From NCBI GenBank assembly GCA_047967505.1, contig CM106540.1: a stretch of DNA of 64,000 bases, one strand, 5' to 3'. The stretch comes from Dipteris shenzhenensis. Lineage: Eukaryota > Polypodiophyta > Polypodiopsida > Gleicheniales. Below the pieces are notes generated by a model that ran no database searches, was not told the DNA's origin, and saw nothing but the letters and a program-made list of their open reading frames with translations. Made by a program: the position numbers and the translations under genes. Positions 12,572 through 25,000 of the stretch are shown in pieces (position 1 is the stretch's first letter; each line of letters begins with the position of its first letter).

Positions 12572-15500
12572 TTACTATGCTTCTTGATAAAGGAAAACTC
12601 ATAGCCTAGACCTTTTGGAGACACTAAGGATTGGGAGGAAGTAAAAATCAAGACATTATGGTGGAGCTGAGAGAGTGAATCACACATTTGGCCTCTTAGT
12701 GATAAGTCCCATCCCTAGTTTTAATGGCATTAGAATTGACCTTCAAAAATGAAAGGAGAGTTTGTGTAAAATATGGGGTGAGTTTTTGTCAAATGTGGGG
12801 TGTGCAACTTGTTGACTTAGAAACTAGGAACCATGACTTTAAAGGTGGTCTTGGGAAGTGTGTAAAGGTTGTGACAAAGATGGTCCAAGTTATTAAAGGC
12901 AATACTCTCAATGAGGGCAATTATGAGAAGGGAGGAAAAAGTGTGAGGGAGAATAGTCAACAGCAATACAATCCATCAAGAAGGCGATGGCCATCTTCTC
13001 CCTATCTAGCTTTTCGAGCCAGTTGTCTCTGTGCCTTTTTTCTCGTACTTCTTTATAATGGTGGCTGGGTCTTTAGGGCGATCTAGGTGTAACCCTCCCA
13101 ACTACCTGGGCTTATCTATTCAACTTGATGACCTTTATATTGTTGATTGCCCCCATAAGGTATTTGAATTTCATAATCCCTCTTATATATTATGTATGTT
13201 TGATAGACAAGAGGAATGGGTTGTGGATTTGATGGCCACATTGAAACAAGTAAGGTTAATACATATTTTTTATTAATGAAAGGATACTATGCAATGATTA
13301 AGGGCTTGATTGTCTTATAAGTTGTGTAACTTATTTTTCATGAGTAGTTGTGCCTATCTCCATGGCATCAGAATTCAGTCTTACCTAGAATTGAATTTTG
13401 ATTGATTGATGATATAATTTGGTTTTCAAATGCATGCTTTCTTTGAATGCTTGCAAAGTTTTTGAAGGCGTAGTTCTGCAAGCAAAAGTTTTTTAGCTTC
13501 TTATTGTGTGTAAGAAATTTTTAAATTATGTCATATACTTGTCTTGCATGTAGAAGGTTTTTGTTTTGTTGTTATAAAAAATCATGAGCGTTGTTCATGA
13601 TTTACTTTCCAACCTCCGTTCCATTTGGAGTACTTTCGCAAGGAAAACTTTGCGTGGATTTCTTTTTGGTATGAGCTCTTTCTCTTCTTGCTATAGTTAC
13701 GTTCTTGAATTCAAAGCACCATGGATATTGCTTCCTATGCCCTTTTTATACAACCAAGCTTTGAATATCCAACCCAAAACAATGTCATCTATGCTTAGTC
13801 TAGCAAGTAGTCCATCTCAGGGACTAAGGAGTGTGATGTGACAAGGCAATAATTCAAGGGAACGATACCAAGATTGTGCTCTGATACGATAGAAAATCGA
13901 ATGAGATAGTGAAAACAATGAATGCCTTACTCTTAAGAAAAAAAACTAATGCCTATTTTATTTCTTTGGAATTGCAGGTTCGTTCAATTGTTTTGTACTT
14001 CTATTTCTTTGAATCACATAATATTTAGTGACACCTATTAGCAATTATTTCTCTTAGTTGCTAGCCTCCTTTTCTACACTAGTCCCTTGTTTCAATGTTT
14101 GGAAAAGTTGTAACACCAAAGTGTTTGCTAGTGTTGTTCTCTATTCATAACCTTAATATTCCTATTTACATTTTCTTTTATCAAATAGAATTTTTCTAAA
14201 ATAGTATATGTTCTTCTATGTTGAATTTATGAAATTTAATAAAGTACCTCGGCTCCCAAGAAAAAAGAAACAAAAAAAGGCATAGAGGAAAAGAACAATG
14301 AGTGTTGGGTATTGAGAGTAATATTTTATAAGAAGTTATTGTATACCTAACACATGCACAGTATCCAAAAGTTATTGAGAGTGAAATTTTATAAGAAGTT
14401 ATTTAATACCTAACACACTAGACTAAAAAAAGTCTAAAAATCATGAGTACACTACTAATGTTGTTCTTGAAGCTAACTTTTCAAACCAAAGTTTAGTGAA
14501 AAAAACTTAAGATTACCAAAATACTGACTCAAATATTATTTCCCTCCTAAACACATTTTCCCATTGTATGAATCAAAGATTCAAATGTGCTTTCTTGAGT
14601 CTAGGATTGGGCCTATTTTTCACCCTAGTTCTCTTGCTCGCACTTTCCATCCATGGCACCCGATGGCATCTTTCTTGCCTAAAAGGGCTTTGTTGCTTGT
14701 GTTCCTTCTTTTCCTCCTAGTTCTCTAACTTGCATTTCACCCATTTGCAAATTTGGTTCTCTTTCACGAATCATCCATGGCAACAGGCAACCCAAGGCAT
14801 CCCAATGCAAAGTAGTGTATAACTCAAAATGCAAAAGACCAAGACATAGAGGTGAGAGTCATTTCTCGATGACCTACAACATGCATATCATCGATAGAGT
14901 TTGCCAATAGGGTGAATGCAGACGGTCACTAGAAAAATATGGTTGTGTTGAGAGGAAGTTGGATGCTAATGCAGCCAATGAGGAGGAAAAAACCATAGTC
15001 AAATAATATATTTTTGGCCTCTTGGGAAGGCAGGGTCAAAGATTTCAAAACAATAGATGGTAAGAAAGGTATTAAGGAAATACTAGTCAAGCATGTATAT
15101 ATGCACAATGAACTCACACTACAAGATTATCCAAATTATCTTCCATAGAACAAGTCCAATTGTGAGTTTTTAACCCTTTCAATTTCAGAATGGTAGTTCC
15201 AAACATTGCTATTTCCTGTGTAAACTAAAACGTGTTTTGGTTTTCAGATCTGTATCCATCATCATATGAAGAATGGAAGCTGGTGGAGTGCAAATTTTTG
15301 GGATTCTTGTATGTCTTGCATGGAGCAATAGGAGAATTACAATATCAAGGTAGATCTGCAACTCAATTAGCACAGACAAGTATCTTCTTCTATGACCATT
15401 TTTTATGAATTATTGGACAAAGCAAACACTCCGGTGTGTTGAATATTTGATCCCAACTCAATTATCCTTTGATTATTTCTAAGGTCCCTTAGGGAAGTCT

Positions 15501-15720
15501 CTTGGATGAATTGGTTGTTAGAAGAATCCCTCTACTCCATTATGGCCTACTCATAAGTAGCCTTGCCCCTTGTGTCCTTGTTGTGTGTTACCTCCTCTAT
15601 ATGTATCCCTTCATCCTTTGGGATCCTTGCTAGTGGCACAAATAGAATATCCCTCATTTTCAAGTAAGAAATTGATGCCCCTACTTCAAAACAAACTTCC
15701 CTCATAACACATTTTATACA
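12572..15720. other. Anonymous stretch, no recognised gene
   Basis: The longest frame (12724-13086, plus, 120 codons) shows no domain that I recognise and could be chance. At 13874-13884 GCTCTGATAC resembles a minus-strand primer-binding site. At 14308-14420 a segment of about 50 bp ('TATTGAGAGTRA' then 'TTTTATAAGAAGTTATT' then 'TACCTAACACA') is present twice in tandem. Otherwise nothing is visible. Confidence 0.5.
14308..14420. repeat. Two-copy direct repeat with GTGTTGGGTAT / ATACCTAACAC ends
   Basis: Two consecutive copies share ATTGAGAGT, TTTTATAAGAAGTTATT and ATACCTAACACA. The outer GTGTTGGGTAT and the inner ATACCTAACAC are near-inverted, giving a miniature-transposon look. No convincing target duplication was identified. 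Confidence 0.5.
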
Positions 15721-15726
15721 TGTTCC

Positions 15727-16321
15727 TAAGAAAGCAAGTTTGAGGTTTGGGAGGATGCCCAACATCCCAAATCGCTTTCTTGAGCACATTATACCTATTA
15801 CTCCAGATTTTTACCTAGTGTTTCGATTGCCAACTACCTTTTAGAAGCCTGAGGAGAATAGCATCCCCAAAATTACAAATGAAAAAGCAACTAATGCTCT
15901 TACTTCAAAACAAACTACCCTTGGAACAAACTTCATACATGTGCCTAAGAAAGCAATTTTTAGTGTTGACGGGATGCCCAATATCCCAAATTGCTTTCTT
16001 GAGCACACTAGGGCTATGTCTCCAAATTTTCACAAAATGTTGCAATTTCCAAATACATTCAGAAGACTGCACAGAATATCACCAACAAGAATCCAAAATC
16101 AAAACCTTATGTAGAAGTGTGCCTAAGAAAGTGATTTGTAGAGTTGGTATAGGACCAATAGACCAAATCGCTTTCATGAATGCATTTCCAAGATAACCTA
16201 CCAGATTCCAAACACATATGCACTTTTTACTCTTTCCAAAGAAATTTATGATTTGTGCTTAAGAAAGCGATTTGGAGTGTGAAGCTTGGCCCAACATCTC
16301 AAATTGCTTTCTTGAGCACAC
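15727..16321. repeat. Degenerate tandem array with palindromic core (four units)
   Basis: Four units start near 15727, 15946, 16122 and 16258. Each contains TAAGAAAGCRATTTG, then a spacer of about 25 bp with GGCCCAA or GATGCCCAA, then the inverted partner CCAAATCGCTTTCTTGAGCACA. Each core can therefore fold into a hairpin of roughly 15 bp. The sequence between cores is also repeated (ACTTCAAAACAAACT occurs twice), so this is a tandem array with a shrinking period (about 219, 176, 136 bp) rather than scattered insertions. Confidence 0.8.
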
Positions 16322-16640
16322 TTTACTCTCTGATGGATGCTTAAACAAACTAGATTCAGAATAGGGATGGACTTCATCATACCAAGCTCTAGGTGTGATA
16401 GACCCTCTACCTGCATATTGGTTTCTATAGCGTGGCACAACGGATCCTAGAGCACGATTGACGGATGTGGAGTGCATGCGATGGAGCAAGATAGTAGAGA
16501 GTGGATTTGAGCATCGAGCAACGGTATGAGATAGTAGAGAGCTCGAGTAAAGTAGATGACTGAGGTAGGTACCGGGAGAGGTATATGCACCTACCTCCAA
16601 AAACAATCAGGCCACGTTGGAATGCGTGTACACATGTGTG

Positions 16641-16740
16641 CCATAAATAGAAGGACTCCCCGTTTAGGCCCTAGGGATGACCATCGTACATTCTATAAAT
16701 AGAAGCATGTCTTAATAAAGGCATTATCACCAAGAATCAT
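16641..16740 (+). promoter_or_regulatory. Paired TATAAATAG-type boxes followed by AATAAA
   Basis: CCATAAATAGAAGGAC (about 16641) and CTATAAATAGAAGCATG (about 16695) are two copies of one TATA-containing motif, with AATAAAGGC at about 16713. A TATA box closely followed by a polyadenylation signal is typical of the U3-R part of an LTR, so this could be an unrecognised LTR. No partner copy is in the window. Confidence 0.3.
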
Positions 16741-17042
16741 GCCCACCATTGACTATAGGACGATCATTGGGAGATGTGCCCATGGGTATACAAGGCTGGA
16801 AAGCCTTACTTCACACCTAGTACTCTCCAATTCTCACTTTCCCTCTGCATTATCCCTTTTGACCTCCTACCACACTGCCATACTCTCCCCTTTTGATCGT
16901 GTACAACACCGCCGTACTCTGCTCCTCTTTGATCTCAGTTCTCAGACGGCCAGGAGTAATAGCTTTCGCCATGCTAGGAATGGAGTAGCACCTAGAAGGT
17001 ATGCACTTACCAAATGGTTGGAAGAGTGCAAAATTTTTTTTT

Positions 17043-17216
17043 AATGCCTAGCCAATAGGCCAAATCCTTTTTTTAAGCACAATCCTGGGATTGTTCTTAA
17101 GAAAGTGATTTTAGGGAGTGGAGGCTTGGCCAATGGGGCAAATCACTTTCTTAGCTTTAAAAAATGATTTTGCCTATTGGCTAGGCCTCCACTTCTTGAA
17201 ATTGCTTTCTTAAACC
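17043..17216. repeat. Large inverted repeat continuing the palindromic array
   Basis: The arm at 17096-17155 (CTTAAGAAAGTGATTTT, AGTGGAGGCTTGGCCAA, CAAATCACTTTCTTA) is the near reverse complement of 17157-17214 (AAAAATGATTTTGCC, TTGGCTAGGCCTCCACTT, AAATTGCTTTCTTAA). Each arm is itself a palindromic core of the 15.7-16.3 kb array, so the structure is a palindrome of palindromes. A half unit precedes it at 17043-17085. Confidence 0.8.
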
Positions 17217-18249
17217 AAGCATTTATTGGTAGATAATAAGTTCAAGACTTCCATTCATAAGAGATATGACCTTTTTCCAAAGCATGGAGAGAGATGAAGC
17301 TATTGCACTCAGCCTTGTGGCACTAAGGTCAAACACGCTTGATGGGCCAGTAATAAGTATCGAAGGCCTTGATATCAAAAGCTGTAGCCGTGCTATGACA
17401 TTGCTTCCCACTTTCCAAATTGGAGATATGGAGTATATTATTCTTCAAGATGTTCAAGAAATATTTAACTTGAGGGAAGATTACGTGATGGAATTTGCCA
17501 TTGATTGCCCAAGCCTACCATATGGATTCTGATATCCTTGTGGAGGATGACCCTTCCCACGGCATGGAAGACAACTTCAACTCACAAGAATGTCTATTTG
17601 CATGCTTTGAGGAAGCTCAGAAATGTAAGGGAGACTATGACATCAATGACGAGACATTCATGAAGATTCACAGAGACTTCAAATTTGATAAGATCAAAAA
17701 AAGGGAGGAGTAGAAGAGAGTACCATAAGATATCATAGAGAGAAGCATCTTCCTTTGGAAGGACAAGGATCTAGATGCAGATGATAATATGAAGGTGAAT
17801 AATCTTATCTTTTGGTAACTCTTCTCTCATTTTCATTTGAGTGCTTTTGTCTTTTAATATCTATGTTCTCATGTTGCTTTTAATGGTTTTTGAAGTTGTA
17901 TGTTGAAGATGATTCCTTCCTTGTGAGGTTTGGTGGCACCAAGAAGAGAGGTCTCAGCCAGCTTGCCAGCCTCTATCAGTATATGAAGAGGCTCTTTTTT
18001 GCAAAACTGTAATTTATCACCGGCATTTAAGCAAGGACAGTGAGATAGTTGTTTAGTTCTTCAAAGCTTTCTCAAAATTCTTAGGAGGTGATCAAATCAA
18101 CCAGCAAAAAGACAAGATCATTCTTGTCAAAAAAAATCTCTACTTACACGCACGTGGCATTACAATCCCTCTAAACTTAGATATTTATGGAAAACACCAT
18201 CTTCTTAGGTTTAGAGAGTCAGGTTTACAGCACAAAGCCATTCAATCTG
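17217..18249 (+). other. Short unidentified reading frames between the array and the Gypsy element
   Basis: Two plus-strand frames, 17266-17532 (88 codons) and 17495-17713 (72 codons), overlap in different frames. They have reasonably protein-like composition (for example 'SMERDEAIALSLVALRSN' and 'DDPSHGMEDNF'). They could be two parts of one frameshifted old coding sequence. I recognise no family. The rest to 18249 is AT-rich without visible features. Confidence 0.25.
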
Positions 18250-18969
18250 AAGACTCCTCCTCCCTCCTCCTCCTCCCTCCCTCCTCCTCCTCCCTCCTCC
18301 TCCTCTCTCCTCCTCCTCCCTCCTCCTTCCTCCTCTCTCTTCTTTCCCCCATGCTCTTACACCTTCTTCCTCTCCCACTCCTATGCTCCCCTAAACCCTT
18401 TGTTCCTCAATCGTTAAAACTCCATGATCTACGAGGGAGATGAGTTCTCCACCATGTAGTCTACCCTGACCTTGGAACCTCTTTCTAAACCCTGGAACCT
18501 CGTTCTAAACCTTGGAACCTCCTTCTGAACCTTGGATCCTCCTTCTAACCCTGGACTCCTTCTAAACCCCTGAAACCTCCTTCTAAACCCTAGAATTGCT
18601 TTCACAATGCTAATTTCAATACCGGTCTTTCTAAACCCTGGAACCTCCTTCTGAACCCGGAACCTCCTTCTGAACCTTGGAACCACCTTCTAACCCTTAA
18701 ACTCCTCCTAAACCCTACAACCCCCAATGAAGGCGAAAGTCGTCATTACCTCAACAAAGATGATTTACGTTCCTTTTACACATGCATGCACTTTGTTTGC
18801 TTACCATGCTTAAGCGTACGTCTCTCACCGGAACATGACTCGAGGTCCTAAGCTACATGTATACTACAACCGATAGCCCCAATATATCTGTAGGTGACAA
18901 AAAGCCTCGAAACCCTGCATACTGAGATAACCCAGCTCTTCCTACGAAAGTAGTAGGAAAGAGCCAACA
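18250..18969 (+). mobile_element. 5' LTR of the Gypsy element, missing its U3 start
   Basis: This matches 26700-27446 and, reversed, 48194-48900. It has a (CCT)n tract, 'CCATGCTCTTACACC', an array of about 20-bp 'GGAACCTCCTTCT' units, 'ATGAAGGYGAAAG', and the end AAAGAGCCAACA. The 13-bp minisatellite and the TATAAATA box of the other copies are absent, so roughly 450 bp or more has been lost from its left side. Confidence 0.85.
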
Positions 18970-18971
18970 TT

Positions 18972-18989
18972 TGGTGCCACTGCTGGGGA
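18972..18989 (+). promoter_or_regulatory. Gypsy primer-binding site
   Basis: TGGTGCCACTGCTGGGGA begins 2 bases after the LTR end (AACA). This is where a tRNA primes minus-strand synthesis. It differs from the common TGGCGCCGTTGCCGGGGA form at a few positions. Confidence 0.75.
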
Positions 18990-19636
18990 GACTAGCATCT
19001 CAAGTAGTGAGTAAACATACATAGGTATGTGTAAAACAACACACTACTTCGACCTTTCACAAACATAACACTCAAGGGCAAGGAGAGTAAAATTTTTTTT
19101 CCATTTCTAGCCAAACATATCAACCCCAAGCATCAACCTTGGGTTACTACCTTAATAAATTTTTTTAATTTCTTAAATAGAAGCCACATGAAATACAATC
19201 AGGTTAGGTAGTGGATACAACTGCGGAGAGCTTGCAATTTTGATCATTTTACCTTTTTTTAGAAAATCAAACCAAGCTATCCATAAAGAGTTATGGCTCG
19301 GGAAGTGTTTAGGGTTAAACCCTAAACCTAAAATCAAATCCTATGAATAGCAACTCCACCCCCTTATTCTTCATCTTTCACTTTTTGCCTCCATTCTCTT
19401 CTTCATTCCGAGCCCCACGCAAGACACTCCTCCCTCTCCATAGACCACCACCTTACTCCCATCCTCACATTGTAAGTGACTTCGAGCCCATCTCGCAGCG
19501 ATAACCTAGCCATCCACCATCGTCCATTGTTCCACAACAATCCTATTACATCAAGAAAGACTTGGAGAGCGTTCAGGTGACCACTTCTCCCTCCTTTTCA
19601 ATTTTCGTCCGTCAAGTTCTTTTGCTCTTTTTTTTT

Positions 19637-20832
19637 TTCCCCCTCCCATCTCCACCACCCCTCCCCCCTCCATTTCCACCTCCCCCTCCCCCCTCCCCCC
19701 TCCATTTCCACCTCCCCCTCCCCCCTCCCCCTCCATCTCCATCTCCCCCTCCCCCCTCCATTTCCACCTCCCCTCCCCCTTCCCCCTCCATCTCCAGCTC
19801 CCCCTCCATCTACACCACCACCACCTCCCCCTCCCCCTCCATCTCCACCTCCCCCTCCCCCTCCATCTCCCCCCTCCCCCTCCCCTCTCCCCCTCCATCT
19901 CCACCTCCCCCTCCCCCCTCCATTTCCACCTCCCCCTCCCCCCTCCCCCTCCATCTCCACTACCCTCTCCCCCTCCCCCCTCCATCTCCACCTCCCCCTC
20001 CCCCCTCCCCCTCCATTTGCACCTCCCCCTCCCCCCTCCATCTCCCCCTCCCCCTCCCCCCTCCCCCTCCATCTCCACCTCCCCCTCCCCCCTTCCCCTC
20101 TATCTCCACCTCCCCCCTCCCCTCCATCTCCACCACCCGCTCCCCCCTCCCCTCCATCTCCACCTCCCCCTCCCCCCTCCATCTCCACCACCCCTCCCCC
20201 CTCCCCCTCCATCTCCATCTCCACCCCCCTTTCCCATCCCCCCTCCCCCCTCCATCTCCACCTCCCCCTCCCCCCTCCCCCTCCCATCTCCACATCCCCC
20301 TCCCCCTCCCCCCTCCATATCCACCACCCCGTCCCCCTCCCCCCTCCATCTCCCCCTCCCCCTTCCCCCCTCCCCCTTCCCCTCCCCCCTCCATTTCCAC
20401 CACCCCCACCACCTACCCCTTTCACTCTCTCTCTCTTTTTGTCTCTCTCTATCTCTCTCTAACACTCTGTTTCTCTCTCAATCTCTCTCTCTCTCTTCCT
20501 CTCTCTCTCTTATTCTCTCCCCCTCCCTCCCTCTCTCTCTCTTCCCCATACCCTCCCTCTCACTACCACCCTCCCCCCCCTCTCTCTCTCTCTTCCCCAT
20601 ACCCCCCTCTCTCTACCACCCTCCCCCCCTCTCTCTCTCTCTCCCTTCCCCACCCTCCCCCTCTCTCTACCACCCTCCCCCTCTCTCTCTCTCCCTCCCC
20701 CTTACCCCCCCCCCTCTCTCTCTCTCTCCCCCTTACCCCCCCTCTCTCTCTCTTTTCCCTCTTCCCTATACCCCCCCTCTCTCTACCACCCCCCTCTCTC
20801 TCTCTCTCTTCCCCATACCCTCTCTCTCTACC

Positions 20833-20875
<43 letters not shown>

Positions 20876-21060
20876 TACCCCCTCTCTCTCTACCACCATC
20901 CCCCTCTCTCTACCACCCTCCCCCTCTTTCTCTCTCTCCCTCCCCCTTACCCCTCCTCTCTCTATTTTCCCCCCCCTCACTCTCTCTCTCCCCCTTACCC
21001 CCCCTCTCTCTCTCTTTCCCCCTCCTCTCTCTCTCTCCCCCCCTCTCTCTGTAACCCTCC
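19637..21060 (+). repeat. Pyrimidine-only minisatellite/microsatellite tract in the Gypsy leader
   Basis: About 1.4 kb is almost purely C and T on the plus strand. The first half (19640-20410) is built of variable CCCTCCCCCCTCCATCTCCA units. The second half (20420-21060) is (CT)n broken by CCCCATACCC and TACCACCCTCCC. The tract keeps a proline/serine-rich frame open (19562-21562, 666 codons) on the plus strand and glycine/arginine-rich frames on the minus strand. These frames follow from the base composition and are not evidence of a gene. Confidence 0.9.
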
Positions 21061-21755
21061 GCCCCACCCCGCAGCGGTGCACTCAGCATTGCCGCGCAAA
21101 GCCTCGCCCCCTGCTCTCCCTCTTCGCCCCCCGCCCACCCTGCAGCGGTGCATGCAGCGTCGCCCCGCCTCGCCCTACCTCAGTCTCGCTCTCTGCCCCC
21201 TTCTCTGCCCCATGGTGCTGCCCCGTAGCTCTGCCCCACAAAGCCCTCACCCACCCCATGGTGTTGCCCTACAGCGCCGCCCTGCAAAGCTCGACCCCCC
21301 ACCCACCCTGCGGCGCTGCCCCGTAGCACCGCCCCGCAAAGCTCCGGCCCCCATCCCCCTCTCCACCCCTCGCCCGCCTTGTGGTGTTGCCCTGCAATGC
21401 CACCCCGCCCCTCACCCTCGCCCCCTCTCCCCCTCTCCCCTCACCCCTCGCCCCCCCTCTCCACCCCCCACCCGCCCCGCGGTGCTGCCCTGCAGTGCCG
21501 CCCTGCCCCACCCGCACCCCCTCTCCAACCCCCTCTCTGCCCCTCGCAGCGCTGCCTCATAGTGCCGCCTCTCTCCTCTCACCCCCCGCCCCCCCTCTCC
21601 TCTCACCCCCTCTCCTCTCACCCCCGCCCTCACCCGTCGCCCTGCCTCCCTCTCCCCTCACCCCCCGCGCAAACCCCCCCTGCGCAACCCCCCTATGCAA
21701 AAACCCCCTTGCCCCCAGGCGCCGCCGTCGGGAAGCCCCCCCATAGCAGAGAGAG
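21061..21755 (+). repeat. GC-rich degenerate tandem repeat in the Gypsy leader
   Basis: Units of very roughly 50-110 bp are built on 'CACCCYGCGGYGCTGCCC', 'CAGYGCCGCCCTGC' and 'AAAGCTC'. At least five are recognisable between 21063 and 21500, then they dissolve into CTCACCCCC repeats. It is by far the most GC- and CpG-rich stretch of the window. Confidence 0.75.
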
Positions 21756-21769
21756 AAAAAAAAAACCCT

Positions 21770-21990
21770 AACATATCCCTCGGATTAGACTAACCTAGGT
21801 TAGGTTAGACACATTAAGGTTCGATTAGTCTAACTTAGGGTTAGTTTACCTTAGGTTAGATAACTAACCTTCAATTAGTCACTAACTGTAGTTAGTGTAT
21901 TCAGTTACGTTAGTATTAACCTACATTAGGTTAGTTTAACCTTAGCTCAGTTAGTATAACTGTTAGTTAGTTACACTAACTAGGTTATAA
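21770..21990 (+). repeat. GGTTAG/CTAACC-rich tract
   Basis: TTAG, GTTAG and their complements recur at short irregular intervals (for example 'ACCTAGGTTAGGTTAGAC', 'TTAGGGTTAGTTTACC', 'GTTAGTTAGTTACACTAAC'). It contains many short inverted pairs. It lies directly before the pol reading frame and is probably a degenerate simple repeat of leader origin. Confidence 0.6.
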
Positions 21991-22025
21991 TCTTTGATAA
22001 TGACTTAGCCATTCTGCATGCCCTA

Positions 22026-25000
22026 ATGGCAGTCGAGCTCCCAAAAGTTGAACCTCCGCAGTTGAATAATAGTAGAAGATTCTGCAAGAAAGCTGGAGGA
22101 GGAAATCATAGAAAAGCCAAGGCCGAGCACTTCAATGAATTCGAACAAGTCCAAACAAGGATTGTCAAATTGTACCTTGCAAAATCAGCTCCCTCAAAAT
22201 CAGAACCACTGCCTCTTAAATGGTCCCCTGAGGGACTAGAAGGCATATGTGCTGCAAATGAACCCTTACTTGGAAACACCTTACCAGTGGAAAAGTTACC
22301 CCATAGTTCCCAATGTAAGAAGTTTCGGAAATATAAGCCACATGCGCGGATGCAGGAGACTTTAGAAAAAGAAAGAAAAGAAGAGCCTAACAAATTTATA
22401 AATGCAACTATGCCACCTAGTACAAATGACACATGTCAGGCTAGTTCAACCCCATCAGAGGCTGATCTTCGAGAAATGCTAGAATACTTCAAGAATTATA
22501 CAAGTGATAGTGCGCCAATAGCAATGCCAAGACCACTCAGAGAATCTGAAGTTCAAGAAATCGATAGCATTGGAGAAACTCCAATCTATGAGGGACTATC
22601 AAAAACATGCACAATAAGCCTTGACCTTGAAGGGGAAGAAGAAAAATTGGTTTTCATTGGGAAACAGCTTCATCAAGAAGATGAAACCAAACTCAAAGGA
22701 CTCCTAATGGAATACCGTGACTGCCTACCATGGTCATACAAAAAGATGAAAGGAATTTCACCAGAAGTGGCAGTACACACGATACCTATAAGGGAAGGTG
22801 CTCACCCTAATGTATGTGGACCTTATTGCACAAATCCTAAATATGGCACCATGGTTTATGACGAGCTGGAAAAACTCCTAGATGCCAGATTCATCTACGA
22901 AATAGAACACATTGATTGGGTTTCACCCATTGTCATTGTACCTAAATGCAACAAGAAGCTCAGAATATGCATAAACTTAAAAAATGTGAATGCCGCCACA
23001 ATTAGGGATCACTATCCCCTACCCTTAATAGAAACAGTGTTGGAAAAGGTGGCAGGATCCGAAATATATAGCTTCTCGGATGGCTTCAGTGGCTATAACC
23101 AAGTGCAAATTGCTCCTCAAGACCAATCAAAAATAGCATTTGCTACAGAATGGGGTATTTTTGCATATAGAGTAATGCCATTTGGCCTTTGTAATGCCCC
23201 AGCCACATTTTAGCGAGTCATGTTCACAGCTTTCAAGTCATTTTTGAATAAGTTTTTATAGGTGTTCTTGGATGATTTGTGCATCCATTCAAACAAACAG
23301 GACCACTTCAAATGTCTTGAAGAAGTACTAATCAAATGCAGAGAGCATGGCATCTCCCTAAATCCAACAAAATGCTAGTTCATGGTCACCCACGGAGTTG
23401 TTTTGGGACACATCATCTCTCAACACAGGATTGCAACTGACATGGACAAAATCAAAATCATCATGGAATTGCCTCCTCCTACAAATTCCAAAGGTGTACA
23501 GGTGGATATGCCGACTATTATAGAAGATTTATATTGCAGTATGCCATGATAGCTAGACCACTTTACAAATTATTAGTGGAGTTCTTATGGACCGAAGAGT
23601 GCGACCAAGCCTTTGAGCTTTTAAAGTGGCACCTAATCACAGCACCCATCCTTATATCTCCCAATTGGGATATTGATTTTCATGTTCATACTGATGGATC
23701 CAAGTATGCAATTGGGAGTGTGCTTTGTCAACCTGGTGAACATAAGAAAGACTACCCCTTCTACTTCACCAGTCGACAACTCAATGATGCAGAGATCAAC
23801 TATACAACCACAGAAAGAGAAGCCCTAGCAATGGTGTATAGTGTAAAGAAATTTCGGCACTATCTACTGCCAAATGATTTTGTCTTCTACATCGACCATC
23901 AAGCATTGCTTTATCTTGTGAACCGTCCATGTACCACAGGAAGAATAACCAGATGGCTCCTCTTGCTTCAAGAATTCAACTTCAAAATAGTGGTCCGCAA
24001 AGGTGCCCAACACTACATTGCTGATCACATGTCTCGAGTCAACTCAGGAGAAGAAGCCACTGGAGTAGAAGATGACTTAGGAGAAGAAGCCACTCGAGTC
24101 AACTCAGGAGAAGAAGCCACTGGAGTAGAAGACGACTTACCAGATGCCACACTATTTCAAATAGATGCTGTTCTAGAATGGTGTGGAGATATCATTGGGT
24201 ACTTGATGGCAGGAAGACCACCCCCTGACATGAAAGCAGTAGATGCTAGAAAATTGATTCTAAAGGCTGCACCCTATCAACTCATTGCAAGACAACTGTA
24301 TAAGATGGGCAAGGATCAGATATTAAGAAGATGTGTAATGCCTCATGAGATCGTACCAGTCTTGAGTGAAGTCCATGAAGGCATTGCAAGAGGTCACTTC
24401 AAAGGGGAAGCCACAGCAAGAAAAGTTCTCCTCGTAGGCTACTGGTGGCCAATACTATGGGCAGATGCCTATGAATATGTAAAAGGCTATGATATATGCC
24501 AACGGACTACTAAGCCACAACACAAAGACTTCAATCCCCTAACACCAATTGTTGTGCAAAAACCATTTGAAAAATGGGGGATTGACTATGTGGGTCCCAT
24601 ACATCCAGCAGCAAAAGGAACACAGGCATGCTACATCATTGTGGCCACTAATTACTTTACAAAATGGGCTGAAGCTAAAGTAGTCAGAAAGGCAGATGTT
24701 AGAAGCACAACAAGATTCTTATATGAAAATGTAATCACCTAATTCAGATGCCCCATTGAAATTGTGTCAAATAGAGGCACACATTTTGTCAATGAAGTAA
24801 TCCAAGAACTCTTGTCTAGCTTCATGGTAATCCATAGAAAAAGCACACCCTACTACCCCCAAGGGAATGGACTCGCAGAATCCACCAACAAAATCATATG
24901 CATTATCCTCACTAAGGTAGTAGAACCATAGCGTTCTGATTGGGCAGAGAAACTGAATGCAGCCTTATGGGCATACAGAACCACATTCAAGGTCAGTACA

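Noticed and set aside
12044-12587. Plus-strand frames of 99-129 codons opposite the lectin fragment
   Set aside because: Antisense shadows; the minus frame has the signal peptide and lectin motif.
19551-20425. Glycine/arginine-rich minus-strand frames (175 and 275 codons)
   Set aside because: Shadows of the same low-complexity tract.
19562-21562. 666-codon Pro/Ser-rich frame that looks like an extensin or proline-rich cell-wall protein
   Set aside because: It follows from a C/T-only tract in a Gypsy leader; no signal peptide plus SPPPP-Y periodicity, and glycine-rich frames are open on the opposite strand for the same reason.
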